Program-made: the position numbers and the translations under genes | In this document: positions 48,010 to 58,581 of the stretch, piece by piece | Position numbering within the stretch: position 1 is the stretch's first letter | Layout of the letters: every line of letters starts with the position of its first letter | Assembly: GCF_050624435.1 (NCBI RefSeq) | Contig: NC_134531.1 | Span: 251,238,812-251,302,811, forward strand | Direction of reading: 5' to 3' | Origin: Tenrec ecaudatus | Taxonomy: Eukaryota; Chordata; Mammalia; Afrosoricida; Tenrecidae | DNA length: 64,000 nt | Notes under the pieces: model-generated | What the model was told of the DNA's origin: nothing | Seen by the model: the letters and a program-made list of their open reading frames with translations, nothing else | The model's database searches: none

Positions 48010-48907
48010 GTTAGAAATCAAGATAAAGTTTATTTCTCAGCTGTAGTAAAATGGATCTACCAAGATCAATAACCTATCTGGGAAGACATAAGATCCTGAG
48101 TTTAGGGAGGGGGTCATCTGGATCAATACATCATAAATTATTAATCCTCTGATGACTTGCTCTTTCTGAACATACAGAAGTGTTTCACTCATCCCTTAAG
48201 ATCTGTCTGCATATAGTCTTCAGGTCACCAGACCAGGGACTAGTGTTCATTTATAACCCAGTCACAAAAGTGGTAGGCTTCTATAAAAAGGTCAGTGTGA
48301 CCTAGTTAGCATGTACTAGCAGGATCCATGAGAGTTTTTTTTTTAATGACATTCATTCCTGGTACCGAGTATTGAAGCATAACATAAATTTAAATAAAGG
48401 AGGGTTTTTGGTTTTGTTTTCTCTTTTTTTTTTTGTTTTTTAGCTATTCGCCTGAGATACAGGGTTAAACTTCTTGGTAAGTTTCCATGAGACTGGTAAC
48501 AGATTGCTACGAGGATCCTTGGAAGCCTGGAAGGGGATTTTAAAAAAGCTTTCTGTACTTGATGTAGAAATACTAGGACTACAGGGCAAACAGGGATGGC
48601 GAATCAATAGACCCAGAGAAGTGAATGTGCAAGAAGGAATGCACCAGGTAAGTTGAGCAAGCCACAATTTCAAAATATTTTGTAGGAACACTAAGGGTAC
48701 AATCTGCTTACCAAAGAAACAAGGATTGTATTGTTTCAAATGGCGTGTAATAAATATTATGAGAGGTAAGACTGAAGTAGCAAATTTGGACTGACCAGCA
48801 GAGAGCTATGTAATGATCCATAATGCATTCTTTCTTTGGAAAAGATAAATGGGCAACCAAAAAGATATTACTTAATCCCTACAACCAAAGGAAATGAAGA
48901 GTGGATA
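48010..48907. other. Unique sequence with exon-like signals
   Basis: No transposon recognised. The stretch 48444-48646 is bounded by splice-like signals (see findings), but all three plus frames contain stops. Confidence 0.35.
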
Positions 48908-48912
48908 ATTAG

Positions 48913-49411
48913 TGAGATAAGGTTTATTGTGTCAACCAGACTGATAAACACATGTGGGATTAATTGAAGGGCGGAGAGATAAATGGTTCAGTGAGCCTCG
49001 TCTTTCTGGTTCTCAGGTCTCTTGCTTTCTGATGGTTGGACCAGAGTCCAGCTGCCTTAGCCAGTTCCCTGCTTCAGTTGGCAAGGCTCACTTCCTGCAA
49101 GACATCCCTGAGGAGAAGCCACATGGACCTACCCTGGGTGCTGGAGCAGTCGCGTGGAGACCCCTGTCAGCACTGAGATGCTTCCATGCTCACTGATTCA
49201 GCTTTCCTCCTGCAGTCGATGTCATTGCGTATGTTTTGTGAGATTGAGGACTTTGTAAATTGGTGTCAGACATATGGGCTAATGTTGGACTTATGGGACA
49301 GCAGTGGGTTGGGATGCTTTCTTAATGTACACTTACCCTTTATATACAGCTCTCTTTTATATACATATGGGTTTCTGTGGATTTGTTTCTCTGGTCACCT
49401 AGACTAACACA
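48913..49411 (+). mobile_element. MaLR-like solo LTR (subfamily B)
   Basis: A 499-bp unit starting TGAGATAAGGTTTATTG and ending GACTAACACA. Flanks are ATTAG (48908-48912) and ATTAC (49412-49416). A TATA-like TTATATACAG lies near 49341. It is collinear with 30001-30509 throughout. Confidence 0.68.
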
Positions 49412-49419
49412 ATTACGAT

Positions 49420-49960
49420 GCTGAAGACATGCAATCAATAAAATATTGCATCTTCTTACTTGTCCCGTTTCCAGATCTGAACCAAGTGTTAGACTCTGAA
49501 CTGTAGACTGACAGAGAAGCTGGGTTTACAGGATAAAGGATACCATAACTTCCTGGTAAATTGTATATGATCCCTTCTCCAAAGAACCTGTAGCCATTTA
49601 TTAAGGTAGCCATGCATAGGAAAACCCAGACATTTCAAGGATTCTGAGACATGGTTTTTGAATTGACATTGCCACATAAAACAAAAAACAAAGACTTGAA
49701 GTATCATCAGAATCCTGTTGTTAGATTAAGGTTAATGAGAGTTGGATAGTAATTGGAGTTCTGGCCTAGGGATGATTCATAGTAAATTCTTAAGGCAATC
49801 TCAAATGTATAATTAGAATGAACATAGTTGGTACAACTTCAACATTGGTTCCTTGTTCTGTGAAGTAAGTGCTAAAAAAAGTTGGGTGGAAACTACTGAC
49901 ACTGTCCCCTCCACCCCAAGTCAAGATAATAAGTATGCTTATATATAAGATCAAAGACTG
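49420..49960. other. Unique sequence
   Basis: No repeat or gene recognised. Confidence 0.35.
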
Positions 49961-49964
49961 CAGC

Positions 49965-50115
49965 GTTCAGGGTGAATTATACCTCAACATTAACCCAAAG
50001 CCTTATAACTGGACCAGTAAAAAACATCATTGCAAATGAAGAAAATATTGACATGGTCAGGATTTTCATTTTACGTGTATCCACAATCAATACTCATGAA
50101 AGCAGTAGTCAAGAA
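49965..50115 (+). mobile_element. RTE LINE fragment, mid-ORF
   Basis: ACCTCAACATTAACCCAAAG, TAACTGGACCAGTAAAAAAC and CAATACTCATGAAAGCAGTAG follow the RTE region just after the RT core. Confidence 0.75.
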
Positions 50116-50282
50116 GTCAAATATACACAGTCATATGTATGTAAATATATATTTTTTTCCATTAAAAGGTTTGTGGGAAAACTCCATCATCTGCCAACTC
50201 CATTTTTTTGCCAACTTTTAAAACTCCCTTGAACACAGATAGGAAGGTCTGAGGATATGTCACCAATATATACATGACTACC

Positions 50283-50462
50283 ACTACACTCACTTCCACA
50301 GAGCCCATTCTGACACACAGCAACCCGACAAGACAGAGTCGAACTGCCCTGTCACTTTCTGAGACTGTGACTGTCTATAGGAATAGAGTGGCTGGTGCTT
50401 TCAAACTGCTGTCCTTGTAAATAGCAGCCCAATGTGTAACCCATCATGCCATCAGGGTTTAA
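50283..50462 (-). mobile_element. AfroSINE
   Basis: Antisense: GACAAGACAGAGTCGAACTG, GAGACTGTGACTGTCTATAGG and AGCAGCCCAATGTGTAACCC. Confidence 0.8.
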
Positions 50463-50468
50463 ACATGA

Positions 50469-50561
50469 TTGATAGATTAGATAGATAGATAGATAGGTAG
50501 AATAAATAGATGCATGAATAGAAAGATGGTTTAGCGCGCGCGTGTGTGTGTGTGTGTGTGT
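50469..50561 (+). repeat. (GATA)n and (GT)n microsatellites
   Basis: GATAGATAGATAGATAGG at about 50480-50498 and a GCGCGC(GT)n run at 50535-50561, between the AfroSINE and the RTE 3' tail. Confidence 0.9.
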
Positions 50562-50870
50562 TAGGTGAGGTTGAAGTGGTTCCAATTCATAGCAACCTTA
50601 TGAACAACAGAATGAAACACTACCTGGTCCTATGCTGTCCTCTACATTTATTAGATTTGAACCCATTGTTGTAGCCACATTATCAATCCATTTCATTGAG
50701 GGTGGTCCTCTTTTTCTCTGCCCTTCTACTTGACCAAGCATGAAATCCTTTTCCAAGGACTGGTCTCTCCTGACAACTTGTTCGGAGTACACGAGGAGCA
50801 GTCTCACCCTCACCATCTTTGCTTCAGAGGGACATTCTGACTGTACTATAGTATTCCAGAAGAAACAGCA
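50562..50870 (-). mobile_element. RTE LINE 3' portion
   Basis: TATGAACAACAGAATGAAAC, CATTGTTGTAGCCACATTATC and CTGACAACTTGTTCGGAGTAC are in antisense RTE order. Confidence 0.85.
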
Positions 50871-51104
50871 AAGATTAGAAACCTATCAGAAGTAGAAATA
50901 ATTGTCATTAGCATATGATTTAGTCTGGACCATACAAAAATATTGTATCCTGTTGGATGCTGTAGGGGTAGTGTACTGAACAAAACAGTAGATCCAATTG
51001 CGGCTTCTGTGCCCCATATGGGTTCCCAGATTCTAAGAAAAAAAAGTATTGCCTGTGCCCTAGGTCCCATTGTCTATTGTCTTCTAAAATCCACTGACTC
51101 TTCA

Positions 51105-51536
51105 CTGTATTCTTCTCATTCCTGAATTATGTTCTACCACACCTTTGACAATGACCTTACTTGGAAACAGCATCTTTGTAGATGTGATTAGTTACTATGA
51201 GGTTCTCCTTGCACAGAATTGGTACTGAGTACAATGTCTCCAGTGTTCTTACAGGAAGAAATACAAGCACTAGGAGAATCCCTTATAGAGAGAAAGGCAG
51301 CTTGAAGTGGTATGCACACAAGTCAAACAGCATTACCGACATCAGTAACTGAGAAAGGTATTGAACAAATACTCCCTTAGGACCTTTAGAAAGAACACGG
51401 CCTTGTTATTTCTTCGATCTTTTGACTTTTAGACTAATAGAAGACTTCTAGAAGAAACGGGAGATAATAAATGTCTATTATTTTAAGATGCCCACTTTGC
51501 TATACTTTGTTACAGTAGCCCTAGAGAACTAATACA
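51105..51536 (+). mobile_element. MLT1-type solo LTR (ERVL-MaLR)
   Basis: AATGACCTTACTTGGAAACAG, CTTTGTAGATGTGATTAGTTA, TTAGACTAATAGAAGACTTCTAG, then TTTGTTACAGTAGCCCTAGAG and AACTAATACA at the end. A typical, old, pan-placental LTR. The 5' border is blurred. Confidence 0.78.
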
Positions 51537-51599
51537 CCAAGTCTTTATACTTCTAGGCTGTTGGAATTTTTATTCTTTCTACGTGGGATTCTCTTTGCT

Positions 51600-51842
51600 T
51601 AGCTTGTGTCATGTTGGTCTCAGTTTCCTTTTTCATATCTCAACTCAGATATTACCTCCTCTAAAAATTCTACTTACAATGCCCTTCCCAAGTAATGATC
51701 TATATTATTGCAGTCTGTTACTGTGTTGTCTATTTGTTAGCTTGTGTCTTCCATAAGAGCTATGTAAGTTCCCTGAAGGCAAGGAATTTTCTGTCTTATT
51801 TAAATCCTATTTATAATACTGGGAAGTTACTGGCATAAATTA
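51600..51842 (+). mobile_element. L2 LINE fragment
   Basis: CTCAACTCAGATATTACCTCCTC, AATGCCCTTCCCAAGTAATG and GTTCCCTGAAGGCAAGGAATTTTCTG match the L2 3' region in order. Confidence 0.7.
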
Positions 51843-51844
51843 GG

Positions 51845-52321
51845 GAAAATGGAAATATAATTCAAAATATTTGTATTGACTTGTTCAATCAAAAATTAAT
51901 TTAGAAAATTAAGTAGAACCCTGATTAAGGATTTTTTATCAAGCACTTCTTATTATGATGTTAATGCAAATATTCTGAAGAGTGCACTTTGGTTGAGTCT
52001 TTTGAATGGGAAGGCAGTCAGCAGAACTTAACTTTCAGTTATTCCTTGTGAAAAATGTTGTTAATGATGGGGATGATAATCTATTGTTCTATTGGCTTTG
52101 GAGATGTCATGTTTTACAACTGTGTAGCATCCTATTTATTTTTCCTCCAAGTTTCTGAAACTCAAGACTCATTATACATCTTGATCAATGTCTACTGATT
52201 AGTATGTTCATTCAACACTAAAGTCAGATATTTCTGACACGGAAAACCAATACCTTTCATCTCTATGCTATCTTACATATATCTAAGTAAGTCCCAAAGC
52301 CTGTTGGCTCAGAGTTGATTT
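51845..52321. other. Unique sequence
   Basis: No repeat or gene recognised. Confidence 0.35.
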
Positions 52322-52595
52322 AGAAATACTGCTTTATTTCTTTTACCCACTTCCTTAGGGGGTTAACTGTTTTCCTCTTTTTGCAGGTCACGATGGTGTT
52401 GTAGAGTTTAGTAATGAGCCCTTTGTCTGATGTGTCATTACTAAAAATCTTCTCCCAGTCTGTGGGTTGCCTTGTCACCCTCTTGGTGAAGTCTTTCGAG
52501 GTGCACAGGTGTTTTATTCTTATTAGATCCCATTTGTCGATTTCCAGATCACCTGTGTGTGTCCCCTTCCCTGTTGCAGTAAGCCTATGTGTTCC

Positions 52596-53714
52596 CTAGG
52601 CCAGTGCTCTGAGATTAGTCCTGATTCCCTCCTTAATGGTCCTGATGGTTTGGGGTTTGACTTCTAGATCTGTGATCCACCTTGAGTGTATTCTTGTACA
52701 ATGGGTGAGGTAGACGTCTTGTTTCAACATTCTACATGTGGATATCCATTGTTTCCAGCGCCACTTATTAAAGAGGGCATCTGCTTCCCACTTGACGTTT
52801 TTGGGACCCTTGTCGAAGATCAGTTGTCTATATGCTGATGATTTTACTCCTGGGCTTTCTATTCTTTTCCACTGGTCTGAGTGTCTATCATTGTGCCAGT
52901 ACCATGCTGTTTTGACCACTGTAGCTGTGTAGTAGGCATTAAAATCAGGTAGGGCGAGTCCTCCAATTGTGTCCTTCTTCTTGAGGAGTTCTCTGCTAAT
53001 TCTGGGTTTCTTCCCTCTCCATATGAAGTTGGTGGTCAGTTTTTCCAATTCTTTGAAGAAGGTTGATGGTAATTGGATTGGTATAGCATTGAACTTGTAG
53101 AGTGCTTTAGGAAGAACTGTCATCTTTACTATGTTCAGCCTACCTAACCATGAGCAGGGGAGGGTCATCCATTTGTGAAGGTCACTTTTGGTTTCCTGTA
53201 ATAGGGTTTTATAATAATGCTTATAAAGGTTTTTAGTATTTTTTGTTAAATATATTCCTAGGTATTTCAGTTTGTTCTTGGCTACTGTGAAGGGTACTTC
53301 CCTCTTAACCGCATCTTCCATGGCCCTGTCCGATGTGTATAGGAACCCTACCGACTTCTGTTTATTGATCTTGTATCCTGCTACTCTTCCGTATTCCTCT
53401 ATTGCTGTAAGTATTCCAACTGTGGAGTTTTGGGGGTCTTCAATGTATAGGATCATGTCATCTGCAAATAATGATAGTTTCACCTCCTCCTCTCCCAACT
53501 GGATCCCTTTGATGTCCTTCCGCTGTCTTATGTTGTTATCCAGAACCTCCAAAACGATATTGAATAGAAGAGGGGACAAGGGGCATCCTTGTCTTGTACC
53601 CTTTTTCAGTGGGGTTGTTCTTGTCTTTTCTCCATTGACTATGATGTTGGCTGTTGGTCTTTCATAGATAGCTTGTATGAGCTTGAGGAACTTACCTTCC
53701 AATCCTATCTTCAT
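52596..53714 (-). pseudogene. L1 ORF2 reverse-transcriptase segment (inverted part)
   Basis: A 372-codon open stretch of L1 ORF2. It keeps the RT block [14 protein letters not shown] (residues 39-52) and the catalytic [10 protein letters not shown] (residues 81-90, FADD at about 53457-53468), then the thumb region. Upstream code continues to about 53905 but a one-base loss just before residue 1 shifts the frame. The frame ends at an in-frame TAG. Past it, ORF2 sense continues to the inversion edge at 52336. The endonuclease domain is absent. The fragment cannot give a working protein because the inversion separates it from the C-terminal half. Confidence 0.93.
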
Positions 53715-53908
53715 GAGTGTTTGATTAGGAATGGGTGCTGGATGTTGTCAAATGCTTTTTCTGCATCTATGGATATTATCATATGGTTTTTTTCGTTTTT
53801 CTTCTCGATGTGGTGTATGATATTGATGGATTTTCGGATGTTATACCATCCCTGCATCGCTGGGATGAATCCTACTTGGTCGTGGTGGATGATATGTTTT
53901 ATGTTCCT

Positions 53909-54592
53909 AAAGGGCTCATTACTAAAATCTACAACACCATCGTGACCTGCAAAAAGAGGAAAACAGTTAACCCCTTAAGGAAGTGGGCAAAAGAAATGAG
54001 AAGAACTTTCACTAGAGAGGAGATCAATATGGCCAATAAACATATGAGAAAGTGCTCGAAGTCCCTTGCCATAAGAGAAATGCAAATCAAAACAACCATG
54101 AGATACCACCTAACACCCCTGAGGCTAGCCCAGATCAGTAAATCAGAGAGCAACAAGTGTTGGAGGGGCTGTGGTGAAGTAGGAACCCTCCTCCACTGCT
54201 GGTGGTCGTGCAGATTTGTACAGCCACTGTGGAAAGCAATCTGGCGATACCTAAAGAAAATGGAAATTGATCTACCTTATGACCCAGCCATCCCTCTACT
54301 GGGCATATACCCGGTTGAAGCAGCAAATAAAACACGACCAGTCATATGCGCTCCAATGTTTATTGCGGCACAATTCACAATAGCAAAGTCTTGGAAACAG
54401 CCTAAGTTTCCATCGATAGATGAGTGGATTAGCAAACTTTGGCACATACACACAATGGAGTATTATGCAGCACTGAAAAGCACCGATGAGCACATGAAAC
54501 ACGTTATTTCATGGGAAGACCTGGAAGGAATTATGTTAAGCGAGGTAAGCCAGACCCAAAGGGACAGGTACAACATGAGTCCCCTGAGGTAA
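53909..54592 (+). pseudogene. L1 ORF2 C-terminal segment with zinc knuckle (sense part)
   Basis: Sense code for the ORF2 C-terminus runs open to its natural stop at 54592, about 227 codons. It contains SLAIREMQIKTTMRYHLTP, the CCHC knuckle (C-X3-C-X7-H-X4-C, 54158-54211), the LLGIYP and MFIAAQFTIAKSW blocks and HIHTMEYYAALK. The open frame seems to extend back to 53735, but that part is antisense L1 from the inverted half. It marks where the real 3' UTR begins, 2.6 kb before poly(A). Confidence 0.93.
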
Positions 54593-57225
54593 GTACAATC
54601 AGCATGACAGAAATAGAAGAATAAACATCCATCCCACAATAAACGGGAGGAAGCATAGATAATTGGAGGGAGGACAGGCCACACCTAGGGAGGTACATGA
54701 GAGCCCAGCATAAAGAAGGAGTAGTGGGGTAGGGAGAGGGAGAACCGGGAGGGGGAGAATCCGAATGGATGGTATGGGGGGGTCAGGGTACTAACCCACC
54801 CGTGGGAGAGTATCGGTTGTGTCCCCACAGATCGGGAACATGCATACGGACCCCAACACGACACACCAAACAAGGAGGGCAACGCAAAGTACAGAGGTCT
54901 ACACAAAGAGGCTGGACGACAAGCCGGCCCAAACCAGAATTAGGCCGACCCCCACACTCGAAGGGAATACCACAGAAAACAAAAATAGATCGTCTGGAGT
55001 GGGAAAGGAACTGACCCACCACACCACATCCAGAAGGAAGCTGAAACAAAAGAAGGAGAAAGGATGTAGTGGAGTACACCTGGGTCCACCAAGCCCAAGG
55101 TCGATAGACCAGCTAGAAGGGCCCATCATACTGACTGGACCATTCAGCTGACCACACTACGAGATGTGACATCCTGCACCAACACATGGCCCTACACGGG
55201 ACAGCACCTGAGACACAATGGGGGATGGGCGACTGAGCTGACCCCCCACAGTGAGGCAAACACTGGGGGCGTGTAATGGAGCAGTGAAGGAAGCAGAGCA
55301 AAGGGATCCCGAGGGAGTATAAAGGATGGTCTGCCGGGCCAGGACGTGGCGCCTCACAAGCTACACCTAGAAAACACTCCTAAAGGCCAACGAACTGACC
55401 TTGAACTACTAGCAATTTTTCTTTTAATATTTGCTATCTTTTTGTTTAGTTTTTTTTAAATTTGTTTTGTTTTTTACCTTGTAAATTTTGTATGTTAGTG
55501 GCTTTTCTGCTTATCAGTGTGTCGATGTTGCTTCTGTCAAAGCCATGTTCTATGGGCCACTTGGGCGCAGTCAAAGTCATATCCATTTGTATGCACATAT
55601 TACTATGTCAGCAGGTCCACCTAGACAAGATAGGCTGGACAAATAATGAGAGAAGAAAACAACAGGACCAATGGTCCTGGAGGGACATGAGAGCGTGAGA
55701 GGTATGGGAAGGGAGGAGGTGTCACCCAACACAGGGACAAGGGAACAGCGAGTGGTTCAAAACCAGAGGAGGGAGGGGAGGGGAGGACTGGAAGGGAGTG
55801 ACCAAGAGCAACGTAACTGAGAGGAATTACTGAATCCAGAATGAAGGCTAAACATGGTAATGGGTCGGGAGGAAAGCGAAAGGAAATAGAGGAAAGGAGT
55901 AGGAGGTAAAGTGCATACAGAGAAGCCTAAATACAGACATATACATATGTAAATATATTTATGATTATGGGGGCAATAGATTCGTATGCATATATTTATA
56001 GGTTCAGTAGTAGGGCAGCAGATGGACATTGGGCCTCCTCATGCATAATCCCCCAATACAATAGCACCTCGCCCTGCTAAACAGCCATTGCAGGATACCC
56101 ATCTTCCCGACATGATCACTGAAGACAGACGTGTGTGCAAGCAAATGTGGTGAAGAAAGCTGATGGTGCCCGGCTATCAAAAAGATATAGCATCTGGGGT
56201 CTTAAAGGCTTGAAGGCAAATAAGCGGCCATCTAGCTCAGAAGCAACAAAGCCCACAGAGAAGAAGCACACGGCCTAAGCGAATGCAAGGTGTCGAATGG
56301 ACCATGTAGCAGATACAAAGGAACAAAAGCAATCATTGTGTGATCATCTTCCTCACATAATTGCTGAAGACGAAAGTGTGCATAAGCAAGTGTGGTGAAG
56401 AAGGCTGATGGTGCCCGGCTACTGAGAGATATAGCGTCTGGGGACTTAAAGGCTTGAAAGCAAACAAGCGGCCATCTAGCCCAGAAGCAACCGAGCCCAC
56501 ACGGAAGCAGCACACCAACATAGGTGACCATGAAGGACAGAGGAGACCAGGTATCCGACAACAAAGGTGGGGTGGTGGTGAGAATCACATCACCGTGAAA
56601 GAGGGGGAGTGCATGATGGGGACACAATGCCCACCTGTAGACAGCTGGACACCCCTTCCAGAGGGGTAGTGAGGAGGAGATGGGCCACTCAGGGTGCAGT
56701 GTAGCAACAATGAAACTCAAAACCTTCCTCTAGTTCCTGAACTCTTCCTCCCCTCCCAATCATCATGACCCCAATTCTACCTTGCCTTTTGACCTGGTTA
56801 TACCAGAGGATGTACAGCGGTGCAGTGGGGATCTGGAGGCACAGGGAATCTAGGACAGACGAACCCCTCAACACCAGCGGTGGGAGTGGCGACCCCAGGA
56901 GGGAAGGGCATGTAGAAAAGGAGAACCGATCTCGGAGATCTATGTGTAACCTCCTCTCTGGGAGATTGTCAAGGGGGAGGCGGGTGAGGGGAGATGCCGG
57001 GGAGTGTAAGATAAGATATAATAATTATTTATAAACTATCAAGGGACCAGGGGTGGGATCAGGGAGGGAGGGGGATGGGGGGAAAAAAGGGAAACTGAGC
57101 TGATTCCAGGAACCCAAGTGGAAGGTGAATTATGAGAGTGACGAGTGCAACGAATGTATAAGGGTGCTTTGCTCAATTGATGTATGTACAGATTGTGATA
57201 AGAGCCTTATGAGCCCCAATAAAAA
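54593..57225 (+). mobile_element. Long 3' UTR of the young L1 (reference copy)
   Basis: About 2.63 kb from the ORF2 stop to the poly(A) signal. It is the best template for the other L1 3' UTR fragments in the window. Parts in order: purine-rich block, the CTCCTAAAGGCCAACGAAC block (55377), a T-rich stretch (55411-55490), AGGAATTACTGAATCC (55824), two tandem 245-bp units (from about 56113 and 56358), a GAGGATGTACAG block (56808), a G-rich tract (57052-57085) and the CAATAAAAAG end. No conserved ORF on either strand is apparent. Confidence 0.88.
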
Positions 57226-57254
57226 GATTAAAAAAAAAAAAGAAATACTGCTTT

Positions 57255-58013
57255 GTAGACCTCTTGCTTTTTGCCTCATCACTAAACAGGAAGAGACCTT
57301 TGCTTTTGCCAGATGGCAGCCAAATCACACCTCTTTAAGATCAAAGTGATTGCCCTTCCTTAGATGGCACATAAATTGTAATATTTAAATTACCCTTTCA
57401 ACATGGTGCCAGGAAAAAAATACAGTGGAATGATTGAATATGTCAGAAACAGTCATAAATCTGTTAGTGTGGAGAGATTTGAAGCTCTAAACAATGGAAA
57501 GAATGTTTAAGTCTATTACACATCTTGCTCAGACTGTTGCTTGAAAGATAATGCCTTCTCAGATGGGTTTGATATATTTTTTAACTTAAAACACCAAATT
57601 GAATCAGGAACCTTGCCAAAGCAGCATTTCCCCCCAGGATATTAACCATCATTCTCTTACTCACACTTCACATTATGGATCTATTTATTCCATATTTGTA
57701 CATGTAATGCATGGTTTTTGTAAGGATGAGTATCAAATCCAAATACATTTCTGTCCCACTCTTAGATAATTTCCTCTTTACCTGATGAATTGACTTATCC
57801 TGAACAGTTTTCCCAATTAGAGAAGGTAGAGCATGTCTTGATAGTTTGGATTTTAATCAAAAGAGATTGCCAAAATAAAGAGTTGTAGGATTTTTCATTG
57901 AAATCAGACCTTAAATAAAAAACTACTACACTTTGCTGTCTATTGTCACTGTTGTAGTAATAGAAGCAAAGAGGAGAGGTGGGAATGATTGTTAGCCATG
58001 GTGTTACAATATG
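57255..58013. other. Unique sequence
   Basis: No repeat or gene recognised. Confidence 0.35.
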
Positions 58014-58025
58014 AAACTAGAGGCC

Positions 58026-58195
58026 TGGGCTCAAGTCGAAAGAAACTGCTTTGAAAATGATGATGGCAATAAATATACAAATGTGCTTGACACATGGATG
58101 GATGGATGGATGGATGGATAGATGGATGGATGGATGGATTGTTATAAGAATTGTATGAACCCCCAATAAAGTGAATTTTTTTTAAAAAATGATAT
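58026..58195 (+). mobile_element. Short L1 insertion with 12-bp target-site duplication
   Basis: A 170-bp 3' end of L1 with CCCCCAATAAAGTG and an A-rich tail. AAACTAGAGGCC is repeated at 58014-58025 and 58196-58207. The internal ATGGATGTATGG motif of the parent has expanded into a (GGAT)n microsatellite at 58095-58139. Confidence 0.93.
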
Positions 58196-58499
58196 AAACT
58201 AGAGGCCAACAGACCAAATAGTTCTAAGAAGTAAGAAATTCTTCCACTCTAGGTGGAAGAAATTTTGTGATCTGAGTTTTATAAGATTTATAACTTGGTT
58301 CTGATATAAGGCTACTTAAAGTGAATTTGCTTCAGCAGCAAACAGAATTTCATGAATGAACCAACATAAAGGTCTGCAGGGCCAGCCCCAGTTCTTGGAT
58401 CCCCTCCCCAGAATAATGTACTACAGAGGAAAGCACTGAAGATACAGCCTGGAGAAATGGACAAGTCTGCTCAGTCCACATAGAAGCAAAGTAAGGGGG

Positions 58500-58537
58500 A
58501 AAGGGAGAGAGAGAGAGACAGAGAGAGAGGGAGAGAT

Positions 58538-58580
<43 letters not shown>
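58500..58580 (+). repeat. (GA)n tract
   Basis: About 80 bases of imperfect GA, grown from the purine-rich GGAAGAGAGAG stretch of the L1 3' UTR (compare 2716-2730). Confidence 0.95.

Positions 58581-58581
<1 letters not shown>

Larger units (their letters stand above)
52336..57240 (+). mobile_element. Young L1 with 5' inversion (twin priming) and 14-bp target-site duplication
   Basis: The direct repeat AGAAATACTGCTTT flanks the insertion at 52322-52335 and 57241-57254. The left part (52336 to about 53905) is L1 ORF2 in reverse orientation. The right part (about 53906-57240) is the ORF2 C-terminus and the 2.6-kb 3' UTR in sense, ending CCCCAATAAAAAG and poly(A). This is the pattern of twin-primed reverse transcription. 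The segment 52336-52424 is repeated in inverted form at 53909-53997, so the two halves overlap by 89 bases of L1. The perfect duplication, uninterrupted tail and long open frames mark it as the youngest large insertion here. Confidence 0.95.

Noticed and set aside
53735..53908. First 58 codons of the long plus-strand frame ending at 54592
   Set aside because: This part is antisense to the inverted L1 half. The open frame across the inversion junction is chance, and only the portion after about 53909 is ORF2.
58095..58139. Regular repeats that could be taken for a CRISPR-like or satellite array
   Set aside because: It is a simple (GGAT)n tract without spacers, inside an L1 tail of a mammalian genome.
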